A stretch of DNA of 8,409 bases from Bacteroidota bacterium (GCA_022709605.1 JAKLIM010000068.1:4677-13085); one strand, 5' to 3'. Numbered from the stretch's first letter, positions 1 to 7,972 are shown. Notes: generated by a model not told the origin, from the letters alone. Made by a program: numbers and translations.

Positions 1-18
1 TGACCAAGGGGGTTTAAT

Positions 19-90
19 GTGAAAAGGCCGTACGAATCAATGGTTGTCTTTGATGGTACACTTTCTGATGATGTTGTTCAGAAAGAACAG
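19..90 (+). other. Possible N-terminus of a foreign ribosomal protein S6 (rpsF-like), cut off by a join
   Basis: The first 24 codons, starting at GTG 19, include R-P-Y-E-S-M-V-V-F-D-G-T-L-S-D-D. This resembles the first beta strand and loop of bacterial ribosomal protein S6, which commonly begins R-(x)-YE-x-M-V-(I/V)-x-D-x-x-L. A strong Shine-Dalgarno (AAGGGGG, 6-12) sits 6 bases before the GTG, unlike the weak sites of every other gene in the window. After residue 24 the protein switches to TolC sequence rather than the rest of S6. I infer that bases 1 to about 90 come from a different genome, possibly a spirochaete or another lineage with strong Shine-Dalgarno sites. The S6 assignment rests on a short stretch and is moderately sure. 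Confidence 0.5.
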
Positions 91-381
91 ATGCAGGACC
101 AACGCGATAATCTTCGCAGAAGTCTCGAAATGCAAACACTTACCTATCTCGACAATATAAAAAAATCGATAGAAAAAATTGAATCGAACCGTACAGGACT
201 TCTACAAGCAGAGAAAGCAATAACCATTGCCAAAAAAATGTATGAATTGGGTTCAAGTACTTTTCTCGATTTGTCCAATTCTGAACTTTCATTAATACAA
301 TCCGGATTATCTTATAATCAATCTATTTACGATTATCTCTCGGCAAAATCAGATTTGGAAAAAATTCTGGGTAAACAATAA
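19..381 (+). CDS. TolC-family outer membrane efflux protein, C-terminal fragment on a chimeric reading frame
   Basis: Residues 25-120 of this 120-codon frame (bases about 91-381) read as the C-terminal part of an outer membrane efflux channel of the TolC/OEP family. They contain long helical heptad-like stretches, a Y-E-L-G-S-S-T-F-L-D-L motif (residues 75-85), and a YNQSIYDYL segment followed by LEKILG at the end, all typical of Bacteroidetes TolC proteins. A whole family member has about 430-480 residues, so most of the gene is missing. The first 24 residues do not fit TolC and resemble ribosomal protein S6 (separate entry), so the GTG at 19 is not a genuine TolC start. The frame is closed upstream by TGA at 1-3. 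The adaptor gene follows after 40 bases, which fits one tolC-adaptor-pump operon. The family call is confident; the 5' boundary is an inferred join near 80-95. Confidence 0.8.
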   Translation: MKRPYESMVVFDGTLSDDVVQKEQMQDQRDNLRRSLEMQTLTYLDNIKKSIEKIESNRTGLLQAEKAITIAKKMYELGSSTFLDLSNSELSLIQSGLSYNQSIYDYLSAKSDLEKILGKQ

Positions 382-421
382 TTGAATTAATAATAAAGAA
401 AATATATATAAAATTAAGGAT

Positions 422-1447
422 ATGAAAAAAAGTAAACTTTTAGGAATACTACTCCTTGCTGTTACAATTGCGATGGTTTCGTGTGATAAAACCAAAAAAG
501 AGGAAGTAAAAAAAGAAGAAACCTCTCAAAAAATGAAAGTGAAAATTGTTCAGGCAAGTTCAGCTTTGATTAAACAATCGGTCGACTTTACTGCCACGGT
601 TGAACCTGAGTTCAAAAACAATATTGCTCCATCGGCTCCGGGCAGAATCCGTCGGATTTTTGTAAAAGTTGGCAATTCAGTAACTAAAGGTCAGAAATTG
701 GCTCAAATGGATGCCGCTAATCTTTCAAATATCGAAACTCAGGTAGAGAATTATCGCCGTTCGTATAGCCGCATTTCAGGTTTATTTTCTGTGGGTGGTG
801 CATCGCAACAGGATCTGGACAATATCAAAATGCAATTGGATTTGGCTGAAACAAATTTGAAAGCGATGAATGAAAACACCTTACTTATTAGTCCTATCAG
901 TGGAGTAGTTACCGCTAAAAATTATGACGAAGGTGATATGTATTCTGCTCAAATGCCCATAATTACGGTTATGCAGATCAATCCGGTTAAAGTGAAAATT
1001 AATGTTTCGGAGTCGTACTTTACAAAAGTAAAAGTAGGTATGCCTGTGGATATTAAACTTGATGTTTATCAGAATGAATCATTTCAGGGCAAAGTATCTT
1101 TAATTTATCCAACAATTGATGAACGCTCACGTACTTTTATTGTAGAAATAAAACTGGTAAATAACAATGCTAAAGTACGTCCGGGTATGTTTGCGCGTGT
1201 TAATCTGAACTTTGGATCAGAAAATCATGTGGTTGTTCCCGATTTGGCAATTGTAAAACAGTCAGGATCAGGTTCACGTTTTGTATATGTTTATAATGCC
1301 GGAAAAGTTTCGTTACAGCAAATTACTTTAGGGATCAGAACTGGTAGTGATTTTGAGGTGCTTTCGGGCTTAACCGGTAACGAACAGATTGTAGTATCAG
1401 GTCAGTCAAAACTTGTTGATGGTTCTGAAGTTGAAGTTGTGAAATAA
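422..1447 (+). CDS. RND efflux membrane fusion (periplasmic adaptor) lipoprotein
   Basis: A 341-residue adaptor subunit of a tripartite RND efflux pump, linking the inner membrane pump to the TolC channel. The N-terminus is a lipoprotein signal: a K-rich start, a hydrophobic core (residues 6-18) and a lipobox ending in M-V-S-C with Cys21 as the lipidated residue, followed by a Lys/Glu-rich linker (23-35). The barrel-sandwich (lipoyl-like) halves are residues about 68-98 (APGRIRRIFVKVGNSVTKGQ) and 153-185 (SPISGVVTAKNYDEGD). They flank a short alpha hairpin (about 100-150). A beta-barrel domain follows (about 188-265, with the usual R-P-G-M-F-A-R-V), then a membrane-proximal domain to the end. 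Length and domain order are normal for the AcrA/MexA family. It lies 40 bases after the TolC fragment and 151 bases before the pump gene. The substrate cannot be read from the sequence. Confidence 0.93.
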   Translation: MKKSKLLGILLLAVTIAMVSCDKTKKEEVKKEETSQKMKVKIVQASSALIKQSVDFTATVEPEFKNNIAPSAPGRIRRIFVKVGNSVTKGQKLAQMDAANLSNIETQVENYRRSYSRISGLFSVGGASQQDLDNIKMQLDLAETNLKAMNENTLLISPISGVVTAKNYDEGDMYSAQMPIITVMQINPVKVKINVSESYFTKVKVGMPVDIKLDVYQNESFQGKVSLIYPTIDERSRTFIVEIKLVNNNAKVRPGMFARVNLNFGSENHVVVPDLAIVKQSGSGSRFVYVYNAGKVSLQQITLGIRTGSDFEVLSGLTGNEQIVVSGQSKLVDGSEVEVVK

Positions 1448-1598
1448 TTTAGTTAGAAAGTTTGTAAAGTTAGAAAGTTTGTAAAGTTTGAAAGTTTATA
1501 AAATATGTAAGTTAATAAAGTTTTAAACAAGTTATTACTTATTGACAAATGTCCAAAATATTAATTTTAAGAAGCAATATTTTTAATAAAAAAATAAT
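1448..1598. repeat. Adaptor-pump gap with a 17-bp tandem repeat
   Basis: The 151-base gap between adaptor and pump begins with a 17-bp direct repeat of consensus AGTTAGAAAGTTTGTAA. There are two identical copies (1451-1467, 1468-1484) and a third with two changes (1485-1501). Degenerate traces (TAAGTTAATAAAGTTT) continue to about 1525. Each unit is itself two AGTTnGAA-like halves. No terminator hairpin, clear promoter or coding potential is visible in the rest of the gap, so read-through from adaptor to pump is likely. Simple AT-rich tandem repeats of this kind are prone to copy-number change. Confidence 0.8.
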
Positions 1599-4500
1599 AT
1601 GAATTTATACGAAAGTGCAGTAAAAAAACCGGTAATGACCTCGCTTATTTTTATAGGCGTAATGATCATTGGTGTTTTTGCTTTTAATAAATTGCCCATC
1701 GATTTGTTGCCAAAGATTGAGACCAACACAATCATGATTATTACAACATATCAGGGAGCAAGTGCATCGGATGTTGAAACCAATGTTACCCGACCACTCG
1801 AAAGTACATTAAATACGGTTTCGAACCTGAAAAATATTATCTCAACATCAAGAGAAAACAGATCGATCATAACGCTCGAATTTGATTACGGTCAGGATAT
1901 TAATGTGATTACCAACGATGTGCGCGATAAGTTGGAAATGGTGAAATCCTATTTACCAGACGGTGTGCAAAGTCCGATCATATTTAAATTTAGTACTGAT
2001 ATGATTCCGGTGATCATGATGTCGGCAACAGCTGATAAAAGTTTACCGGGTTTGTATAAAATTCTCGACGATAAAGTGGCAAATCAAATTGCCCGAATTG
2101 ATGGAGTTGGTTCTGTATCGATAAACGGAGCTCCCGAACGCGAAATTCAGGTGTATATCGATCCTGTAAAGCTGGAAGCTTATCATTTGACAATTGAGTC
2201 GATCGCTCAATACATTAGGATGGAGAATGTGAATACTCCTGCCGGTTCAATGGATGTAGGGAATCAAACCTATTCGGTAAGGGTTGAAGGTCAGTTTAAG
2301 GAGTCATCGGAATTAAACAAAATTGTTGTTGGAAATGCAAATGGAAAAACAATTTTCTTATCTGATGTGGCTACAGTAAAAGATGACCATCAGGAAAGAC
2401 TTCAGGAAAGTTTTACAAATGGTGTTCAGGGTGCAAGTATTGTTGTTCAAAAGCAATCGGGTTCAAATACGGTAAAAATTGCAAATGAAATTGTAAAACA
2501 ATTACCCGAAATACAAAAGAATCTTCCGACAGATGTTAAACTAAACGTGCTTTTTGATACATCGGAGAATATTAAACACACCATTAATGGGTTGACAGAA
2601 ACGGTCTTGTATGCATTTTTCTTTGTAATGTTGGTTGTTTTATTCTTCCTCGGACGTTGGAGAGCTACATTAATTATTATAATTACAATTCCGGTTTCGC
2701 TTATTGCGTCTTTTATTTATCTTGGAGCTACCGGTGGAACGCTTAATATTATATCATTGAGTTCATTATCGCTTGCGATTGGTATGGTGGTGGATGATGC
2801 CATTGTGGTACTTGAAAATATCACTACGCACATTGAAAGAGGTAGCCGTCCGAAAAGTGCAGCCATACACGGAACAAATGAAGTTGCACTGTCAGTTGTA
2901 GCATCAACACTCACCATTATTGCCGTTTTCTTCCCTTTTACAATGGTTGGCGGTATGGCTGGTGTAATGTTTGCACAATTGGGTTGGATTGTTACAATTA
3001 TCATTACAGTTTCAATGATATGTGCTTTGTCGCTCACTCCTATGCTTGCGTCACAAATGTTACGCCTTGATCCTAAGCATAGTAAAGCATTCAAAACTAT
3101 TTACACACCCATTGAACGTTCGCTCGATAAATTAGATAATAATTATGGACGATTGGTTAACTGGGCTGCACGACACAGAAAGAAAGTAGTCGGATTTGCA
3201 GTTTTATTTTTTGTGTTAAGTATTTTGCCCGGAAAATTTATTGGTACTGATTTTATTCCACCGCAAGATAATGGTAGAGTAGCTGCAACAATTGAATTGC
3301 CTATCGGAACTAAATCTGAAATAACAAAGGAAGTTGCTGTCAGGTTAGAGGCTGAGTGGAAAAAGAAATACCCCGAAATTACAATGATTAACTACAATGT
3401 TGGTCAGGCAAGTAGTTCAAATGTTTGGGGTTCACTTCAAACAAATGGATCTCATATTATCACTATGAATATGGCTATGGTTGATTTGTCTGAACGGAAA
3501 AGATCAATGTTTGAAATTTGCGATAGTATAAGGTCTAATCTTGATGCTATGCCTGAAATTCAAAAATCGACGATTTTAGCGGGTGGTGGTATGAGTATGA
3601 TGGGAGGACAATCGACACTTGATGTGGAAGTGTATGGATTTGATTTTAATCAGACCGATAAAGTAGCCAATGAATTGGCGAAAAAATTAAAAAGTGTAGA
3701 TGGTCTTCAAAATATTAATGTAAGCAGGGGTGATTATACGCCTGAATATCAGGTAGAATTTGATCGTGAGAAACTTGCTCAAAATGGATTGAATATCGCT
3801 ACTGCTTCAAACTATTTAAGTAATCGTATCAATGGTTTAACCGCTTCCCTTTTCCGCGAAGATGGTGAAGAGTATAGAATCAATGTTGTTTACGGACCTG
3901 AATATCGCCAATCGATTGAAGCTGTTGAGAATATTCTGATTTACAATAGCATGGGACAATCTGTGCGACTCAAAGAACTCGGGAAAGTAGTTGAGCGATT
4001 TACTCCGCCAACCATTGAGCGTAAAAACCGTCAACGTGTTGTAACTGTTTCTTCAACAGTTTCCGGAACTACCATCGATAAAGCTGTTGCCGGCATTAAA
4101 GATCAACTTGCAAGTATTGAAACACCATCTGATGTTTATACAAAAATTGCAGGTACATACATTGAGCAGCAGGATTCTTTTAAAGATCTTGGAATACTTC
4201 TTTTGCTGATTATATTGCTTGTATTTATTGTAATGGCATCGCAGTTCGAATCGCTTACCTATCCGTTTATTATCATGTTCTCGGTGCCATTTGCAATTTC
4301 GGGAGTCGTGATTGCACTGCTTATTACAGGTAGTACTTTAAATATGATGTCATTTGTAGGTATTATCATGTTAATTGGTATTGTGGTGAAAAATGGTATT
4401 GTGCTGGTGGATTACATCAATTTGAACCGCGAACGTGGCATGGGTATTATTCATGCAGTTGTAGAAGGAGGTAAATCGCGTTTGCGTCCTGTGATTATGA

Positions 4501-4736
4501 CTACTGCCACAACTATTCTTGGTATGATGCCTTTGGCTTTAAGTACATCATCTGGTTCAGAAATGTGGAAGCCAATGGCCATAACGGTTATTGGTGGTTT
4601 GACAGTATCAACAATTTTAACGTTAGTCATTATTCCTACTGTATATTCAATTTTTGCAGGTAGCGGAGTAAAACGTAGCCGTCGTAAAATGCGTCATGCT
4701 TTTCATGCGAAACAACTTGATCAGCATAACAAGTAA
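1599..4736 (+). CDS. RND multidrug efflux pump, inner membrane permease (AcrB/HAE1 type)
   Basis: A full-length 1045-residue RND permease that would use the proton gradient to drive substrates through the adaptor and TolC channel. The architecture is the family's two-fold repeat: TM1 (about 11-29), first large periplasmic loop (about 30-335), TM2-6 (about 336-485), TM7 (about 528-545), second periplasmic loop (about 548-860) and TM8-12 (about 863-1020), with a basic tail. The proton relay is intact: GMVVDDAIVVLEN in TM4 carries Asp399 and Asp400 (AcrB Asp407/408). GIVVKNGIVLVDY gives Lys931 (AcrB Lys940), and RLRP gives Arg963 (AcrB Arg971). The Asp-Asp pair points to the HAE (drug/hydrophobe) branch rather than the heavy-metal (CusA) branch. 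The ATG at 1599 gives the canonical N-terminus just before TM1. A small PII-like gene follows 52 bases later. Substrate unknown. Confidence 0.95.
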   Translation: MNLYESAVKKPVMTSLIFIGVMIIGVFAFNKLPIDLLPKIETNTIMIITTYQGASASDVETNVTRPLESTLNTVSNLKNIISTSRENRSIITLEFDYGQDINVITNDVRDKLEMVKSYLPDGVQSPIIFKFSTDMIPVIMMSATADKSLPGLYKILDDKVANQIARIDGVGSVSINGAPEREIQVYIDPVKLEAYHLTIESIAQYIRMENVNTPAGSMDVGNQTYSVRVEGQFKESSELNKIVVGNANGKTIFLSDVATVKDDHQERLQESFTNGVQGASIVVQKQSGSNTVKIANEIVKQLPEIQKNLPTDVKLNVLFDTSENIKHTINGLTETVLYAFFFVMLVVLFFLGRWRATLIIIITIPVSLIASFIYLGATGGTLNIISLSSLSLAIGMVVDDAIVVLENITTHIERGSRPKSAAIHGTNEVALSVVASTLTIIAVFFPFTMVGGMAGVMFAQLGWIVTIIITVSMICALSLTPMLASQMLRLDPKHSKAFKTIYTPIERSLDKLDNNYGRLVNWAARHRKKVVGFAVLFFVLSILPGKFIGTDFIPPQDNGRVAATIELPIGTKSEITKEVAVRLEAEWKKKYPEITMINYNVGQASSSNVWGSLQTNGSHIITMNMAMVDLSERKRSMFEICDSIRSNLDAMPEIQKSTILAGGGMSMMGGQSTLDVEVYGFDFNQTDKVANELAKKLKSVDGLQNINVSRGDYTPEYQVEFDREKLAQNGLNIATASNYLSNRINGLTASLFREDGEEYRINVVYGPEYRQSIEAVENILIYNSMGQSVRLKELGKVVERFTPPTIERKNRQRVVTVSSTVSGTTIDKAVAGIKDQLASIETPSDVYTKIAGTYIEQQDSFKDLGILLLLIILLVFIVMASQFESLTYPFIIMFSVPFAISGVVIALLITGSTLNMMSFVGIIMLIGIVVKNGIVLVDYINLNRERGMGIIHAVVEGGKSRLRPVIMTTATTILGMMPLALSTSSGSEMWKPMAITVIGGLTVSTILTLVIIPTVYSIFAGSGVKRSRRKMRHAFHAKQLDQHNK

Positions 4737-4788
4737 TAGTAAGAATTATTGGTTTACAATGTAACTTTTTTAAAACAATTATTAGAAA

Positions 4789-5082
4789 ATGAAATCATTA
4801 TTTATAGTATTCGATCAGGGCTATTACGAACAAATTCTCGCCATTCTGAATTTTAATCACGTACGGGGTTTTACCCGATGGGAAGAAGTTCAGGGTCGTG
4901 GATCAGTGGCCGGCGAACCACATTACGGTAATCATGCCTGGCCATCGCTCAATTCTTCAATTATGACTGTAATCAGCGATGAGAAAGTAAAACCCTTGCT
5001 TGACGAACTCCGGACATTGGATGCAACTTCCGAATTAATGGGATTGCGTGCCTTTGTGTGGAATATTGAAGATTCAATTTAA
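4789..5082 (+). CDS. Small PII/CutA-superfamily-like protein linked to the RND pump
   Basis: A 97-residue cytosolic protein, last gene of the efflux operon, 52 bases after the pump with no terminator between. The predicted order is beta (2-9), alpha (11-24), beta (26-35), an exposed loop (36-54), beta (56-63), alpha (64-78), beta (86-94). This is the beta-alpha-beta-beta-alpha-beta ferredoxin-like fold of PII and CutA proteins. The loop GRGSVAGEPHYGNHAWPSLN (36-55) sits where PII proteins carry their T-loop, and it holds two histidines (45, 49) that could bind a metal. The uridylylated Tyr51 context of classical GlnB is not evident. I know of a divergent PII group encoded beside RND efflux genes, and this looks similar. 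I infer a sensor or regulator of the pump; there is no direct proof of ligand or partner. No signal peptide or membrane segment is seen. Confidence 0.7.
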   Translation: MKSLFIVFDQGYYEQILAILNFNHVRGFTRWEEVQGRGSVAGEPHYGNHAWPSLNSSIMTVISDEKVKPLLDELRTLDATSELMGLRAFVWNIEDSI

Positions 5083-5098
5083 AGTACATTTAATTCGA

Positions 5099-5138
5099 AA
5101 AAACGGGGAAATTGCAAAAATGCAATTTCCCCGTTTTT
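5099..5138 (+). terminator. Strong intrinsic terminator after the efflux operon
   Basis: A perfect 18-bp inverted repeat (5099-5116 with 5121-5138) with a 4-base AAAA loop lies 16 bases after the PII-like stop codon. The stem core is CGGGGAAATTGCA. It is flanked by an A-run on the left and a T-run (5134-5138) on the right, so it could work in both directions. It cleanly separates the efflux operon from the nuo operon. Confidence 0.92.
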
Positions 5139-5369
5139 CATTTTACCTTTATAAAAAAGTCAGTTATAAAAATTATATTTCATTTAACTGGAAAAAAGCC
5201 TGAAATATTATTAGAAATATGTAATGTAAAACACTTTATTGCTTTCAAAATCACAATTTAAATGTCATTTAATCAGCCACATGCAAATTAACATTTATTA
5301 AACAGTTTAAAATCAGAGATTCATCAACATTTATTTTACAAAAGATGATAGTTTCCGAAAATAAACATC
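5139..5369. other. AT-rich intergenic stretch with no gene seen
   Basis: Between the terminator and the nuo promoter there are about 230 very AT-rich bases with no convincing reading frame, tRNA or structured RNA. A weak inverted pair CAGTTA (5161-5166) and TAACTG (5185-5190) is present, with an 18-base loop; it is too loose to call a site. Upstream control elements for nuoA may lie here but none is recognisable. Confidence 0.6.
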
Positions 5370-5377
5370 TACTTTTG
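5370..5377 (+). promoter_or_regulatory. Bacteroidetes-type -7 promoter element ahead of nuoA
   Basis: TACTTTTG matches the TAnnTTTG -7 consensus of the Bacteroidetes primary sigma factor, in the familiar context TACTTTTGCACC. Transcription would begin around 5383-5386, giving a leader of about 30 bases before the nuoA ATG. No clear TTTG -33 box is found at the expected 19-21-base spacing, so the call rests on the -7 box, its position and the terminator upstream. Confidence 0.65.
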
Positions 5378-5412
5378 CACCGTTTTTTGAGCTATAAATT
5401 CAAAAATAGAAT

Positions 5413-5766
5413 ATGAGCAATTTGTCACTATTTCTTGTAGTTTTCTTGACAGGTGTATTGTTAGTCGTCGGCGGATTAGGCATGGCGATACTATTATCCC
5501 CCAAATCATTCAATTCTCAAAAAGGAGAACCCTACGAATGCGGAATTCCAACTCATGGAACTTCATGGATGCAATTCAAAGCCGGTTATTACCTTTATGC
5601 CATTCTTTACTTAATGTTCGATGTGGAAGCTATATTTTTGTTTCCATGGGCTACTGTTGTGCGCGAACTTGGCTTTCAGGGATTGAGCAGTATTTTATTT
5701 TTCTTACTAATTCTTGGGTTGGGATTAGCCTACGCCTGGAGAAAAGGAGTGTTAAAATGGAAGTAA
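5413..5766 (+). CDS. nuoA: NADH-quinone oxidoreductase subunit A (complex I)
   Basis: A 117-residue membrane subunit of complex I (NDH-1), at the junction between the membrane arm and the hydrophilic arm. Three membrane helices are visible (about 5-28, 59-79 and 90-108). The family's conserved loop has Y41-E42-C43-G44 (G-E-P-Y-E-C-G-I-P), and the second helix carries F69-D70-V71-E72 followed by FLFPW. Length is normal. It is the first gene of the nuo operon, about 30 bases after the inferred transcription start. Its last 10 bases overlap the start of nuoB, implying translational coupling. The start ATG at 5413 places the first helix correctly; the ribosome binding site is weak (AAAATAGA), as is usual for this phylum. 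Confidence 0.95.
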   Translation: MSNLSLFLVVFLTGVLLVVGGLGMAILLSPKSFNSQKGEPYECGIPTHGTSWMQFKAGYYLYAILYLMFDVEAIFLFPWATVVRELGFQGLSSILFFLLILGLGLAYAWRKGVLKWK

Positions 5767-6332
5767 AAAATATAAATATTAAAGGTATTCCGTACGAAGA
5801 TTTCAACGATAACGAATACCTCGAAAATTATGTTGAGGAGTTGAAGGCCAATGGTGTAAACATTGTTCTCAGCACACTCGACGATATGATTAACTGGGGT
5901 CGTTCCAATTCAATTTGGCCACTCATTTTTGCTACCAGTTGTTGTGGTATCGAGTTTATGGCATCTGCTGCGGCGCATCACGATATTTCGCGTTTCGGCA
6001 TGGAAGTAACCCGTAACAGTCCACGACAGGCCGATTTGATGGTCGTTTCGGGCACCATTGTACACAAAATGGCACCGCTTATCAAACGTGTTTACGACCA
6101 AATGGCCGAACCTAAATATGTACTCGCTATGGGCGGATGTGCAATTTCGGGTGGTCCGTTTATCAATTCATATCATGTAGTGAAAGGTGTTGATACAGTA
6201 ATTCCTGTCGATGTTTATGTTCCGGGATGTCCTCCACGACCTGAGTCACTGTTTTATGGACTTATGCAATTGCAACGCAAAATTAAAGTGGAGCAATTTC
6301 TGAAAAAACCACAACGTGAGGAAGAAAAATAA
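5757..6332 (+). CDS. nuoB: NADH-quinone oxidoreductase subunit B (complex I, N2 cluster)
   Basis: A 191-residue subunit of the hydrophilic arm that carries the last iron-sulfur cluster, N2, which reduces quinone. All four cluster ligands are visible: Cys62 and Cys63 in A-T-S-C-C-G-I-E-F, Cys128 in AMGGCAISGG, and Cys158 in V-P-G-C-P-P-R-P-E. I choose the ATG at 5757 because AAGGAG (5744-5749) lies 7 bases upstream and because the reading frame before it is the out-of-frame shadow of nuoA. It overlaps nuoA by 10 bases. The N-terminus carries about 40 residues before the conserved core, and the C-terminus ends in a short charged tail. nuoCD follows after 8 bases. Confidence 0.96.
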   Translation: MEVKNINIKGIPYEDFNDNEYLENYVEELKANGVNIVLSTLDDMINWGRSNSIWPLIFATSCCGIEFMASAAAHHDISRFGMEVTRNSPRQADLMVVSGTIVHKMAPLIKRVYDQMAEPKYVLAMGGCAISGGPFINSYHVVKGVDTVIPVDVYVPGCPPRPESLFYGLMQLQRKIKVEQFLKKPQREEEK

Positions 6333-6340
6333 CAGTTTAG

Positions 6341-7969
6341 ATGGAAAAAATTAAACTTATAATTAAAGAAGCGGCAAAAAATGCCGTATTCGATGAAAAA
6401 GATAAACTGACAGTAACGGTAGAACCTGCTGAAATTCATCCTCTTTTAAAAACGCTACGCGATAACACTTCACTTCCTTTCGATTACCTTGTTTACCTCA
6501 TAGGAATGGATTGGGGCGAAAAACTCGGTGTCATTTATTTGCTTTCTTCCTCCATTGATCCTTCGAAGGAAATTGTAATAAAAACCGGAACAGCTGATCG
6601 CGAAACGCCTCTGCTTTATTCAGTTACCGATTTATACGAAACAGCTCATTTCAACGAACGGGAAGTTTTTGCCATGTACGGAATCAGGTTTATTAATAAT
6701 CCTGATATGCGTCGCTTTTTATTGAACGATACCTGGGTTGGATTTCCGATGCGAAAAGATTATGATGCAAATCCGGAACTAAATCCTGTATCAACAATAA
6801 GCAGGGAAATGATTGATACTGCTCCTCGTATCATGGAAACTCCCTATGGTTTAAAAGAAGAAATTGTAAATATCTTCGAACCGGACGATTACATTATAAA
6901 TATTGGACCACAACATCCTTCAACACATGGTGTAATGCATTTTCGCACAGCGCTTGATGGTGAAGTGGTAAAGAAAATTGATGTTCACAGCGGTTACATT
7001 CACCGTGGAATTGAAAAACTCTGCGAAGGAATGACTTATCCGCAAACGCTTCATTTTACCGACCGATTGGATTATTTATCGGCCAATATTAACCGTCATG
7101 CGCTTTGCATGTGTGTCGAAAAGGCGGGTGGGATAGAAGTACCGGAACGCGCTCAGTATATTCGCACCATAATGGACGAGTTGAACCGAATCAGTTCACA
7201 CTTGTTGGCCTGGTCGGCTCAAACCAACGATTTAGGAGCAACTACAGCTTTTATTTACGGAATGCGCGAACGCGAACATATTTTGGATATTTTTGATAAA
7301 ACCTGTGGCGGTCGATTGATAATTAATAACAATGTGATTGGTGGTGTGATGTTCGATATTTATGCTGAATTTCAGCATGATGTAAAAGCATTTATACCTT
7401 ACATGCGCGAAAAACTGAAAGAATACGATCGATTTTTCTCGCACAACGTAATTGCGTTAGGGCGTATGGTGAAAATTGGAAATCTATCTAAAGAAGACGC
7501 TATTAGTTATGCTGTAACAGGTCCTGCAGGACGTGCTTCCGGTTGGTCGTGTGATGTACGAAAATATCAACCCTATTCACTTTACGATAAAGTTCAGTTC
7601 AAAGAAATTATCCGAACAGAAGGTGATTCGTATGCCCGTTATTTGAATCGACTCGACGAGATTGAAGAATCGCTTAAAATTATTGAACAACTGATTGACA
7701 ACATTCCTGATGGTGACTATTGTGCTAAAACAAAAGCAATTATAAGAATACCAGAAGGAGAATATTTTCAAAGTGTAGAAGCCGGAAAAGGTCTTTTCGG
7801 GGTTTATATCGAAAGCAGAGGTGAAAAAACGCCTTATCGCCTGAAGTTCCGCTCACCATCCATGGCGTTGGTGTCTGTTATGCCTTTGATTTGTAAAGAA
7901 GAAAAAATTTCGGACTTTATCGGTATTGGTGGTTCGATGGATTATGTGATACCGGATATTGACAGATAA
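6341..7969 (+). CDS. nuoCD: Fused NADH-quinone oxidoreductase subunit C/D (complex I)
   Basis: A single 542-residue protein joining the 30-kDa (NuoC) and 49-kDa (NuoD) subunits of complex I. NuoC is residues 1 to about 150, with its signature FNEREVFAMYGIRF (104-117), P-D-M-R-R-F-L-L, and GFPMRKDY ending at 141. After a linker, NuoD runs from about 180 to 542. It includes GPQHPSTHG (189-197), the 49-kDa signature GYIHRGIEK (218-226), and the C-terminal GSMDYVIPDIDR. The quinone-site residues His196 and Tyr233 (matching His38 and Tyr87 of Thermus Nqo4) are present, so the protein looks functional. Fusion of C and D is known from E. coli and from Bacteroidetes. The gene directly after it is nuoH, not nuoE, which points to an EFG-less complex. 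Ribosome binding is weak (AGGAAG about 17 bases upstream). Confidence 0.95.
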   Translation: MEKIKLIIKEAAKNAVFDEKDKLTVTVEPAEIHPLLKTLRDNTSLPFDYLVYLIGMDWGEKLGVIYLLSSSIDPSKEIVIKTGTADRETPLLYSVTDLYETAHFNEREVFAMYGIRFINNPDMRRFLLNDTWVGFPMRKDYDANPELNPVSTISREMIDTAPRIMETPYGLKEEIVNIFEPDDYIINIGPQHPSTHGVMHFRTALDGEVVKKIDVHSGYIHRGIEKLCEGMTYPQTLHFTDRLDYLSANINRHALCMCVEKAGGIEVPERAQYIRTIMDELNRISSHLLAWSAQTNDLGATTAFIYGMREREHILDIFDKTCGGRLIINNNVIGGVMFDIYAEFQHDVKAFIPYMREKLKEYDRFFSHNVIALGRMVKIGNLSKEDAISYAVTGPAGRASGWSCDVRKYQPYSLYDKVQFKEIIRTEGDSYARYLNRLDEIEESLKIIEQLIDNIPDGDYCAKTKAIIRIPEGEYFQSVEAGKGLFGVYIESRGEKTPYRLKFRSPSMALVSVMPLICKEEKISDFIGIGGSMDYVIPDIDR

Positions 7970-7972
7970 GAT

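Noticed and set aside
2717..3094. 125-codon antisense frame within the pump gene
   Set aside because: It is a reverse-strand shadow of the conserved TM4-TM6 region of the RND permease, with no family resemblance and no start signals of its own.
3837..4034. Reverse-strand frames of 60-70 codons (also at 5910-6101, 6254-6439, 7232-7444, 7577-7771)
   Set aside because: All lie opposite well-supported genes, are short, and show no motifs or separate signals.
5161..5190. CAGTTA/TAACTG inverted pair as an operator
   Set aside because: Six-base arms with an 18-base loop in very AT-rich DNA are expected by chance, and it lies about 180 bases from the promoter.
5538..5756. A 73-codon N-terminal extension of nuoB
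   Set aside because: These codons are the out-of-frame reading of nuoA. The true start at 5757 has a good Shine-Dalgarno and the family's normal length.
7105..7296. 63-codon forward frame inside nuoCD
   Set aside because: It is in another frame over the highly conserved NuoD core and has no recognisable protein features.
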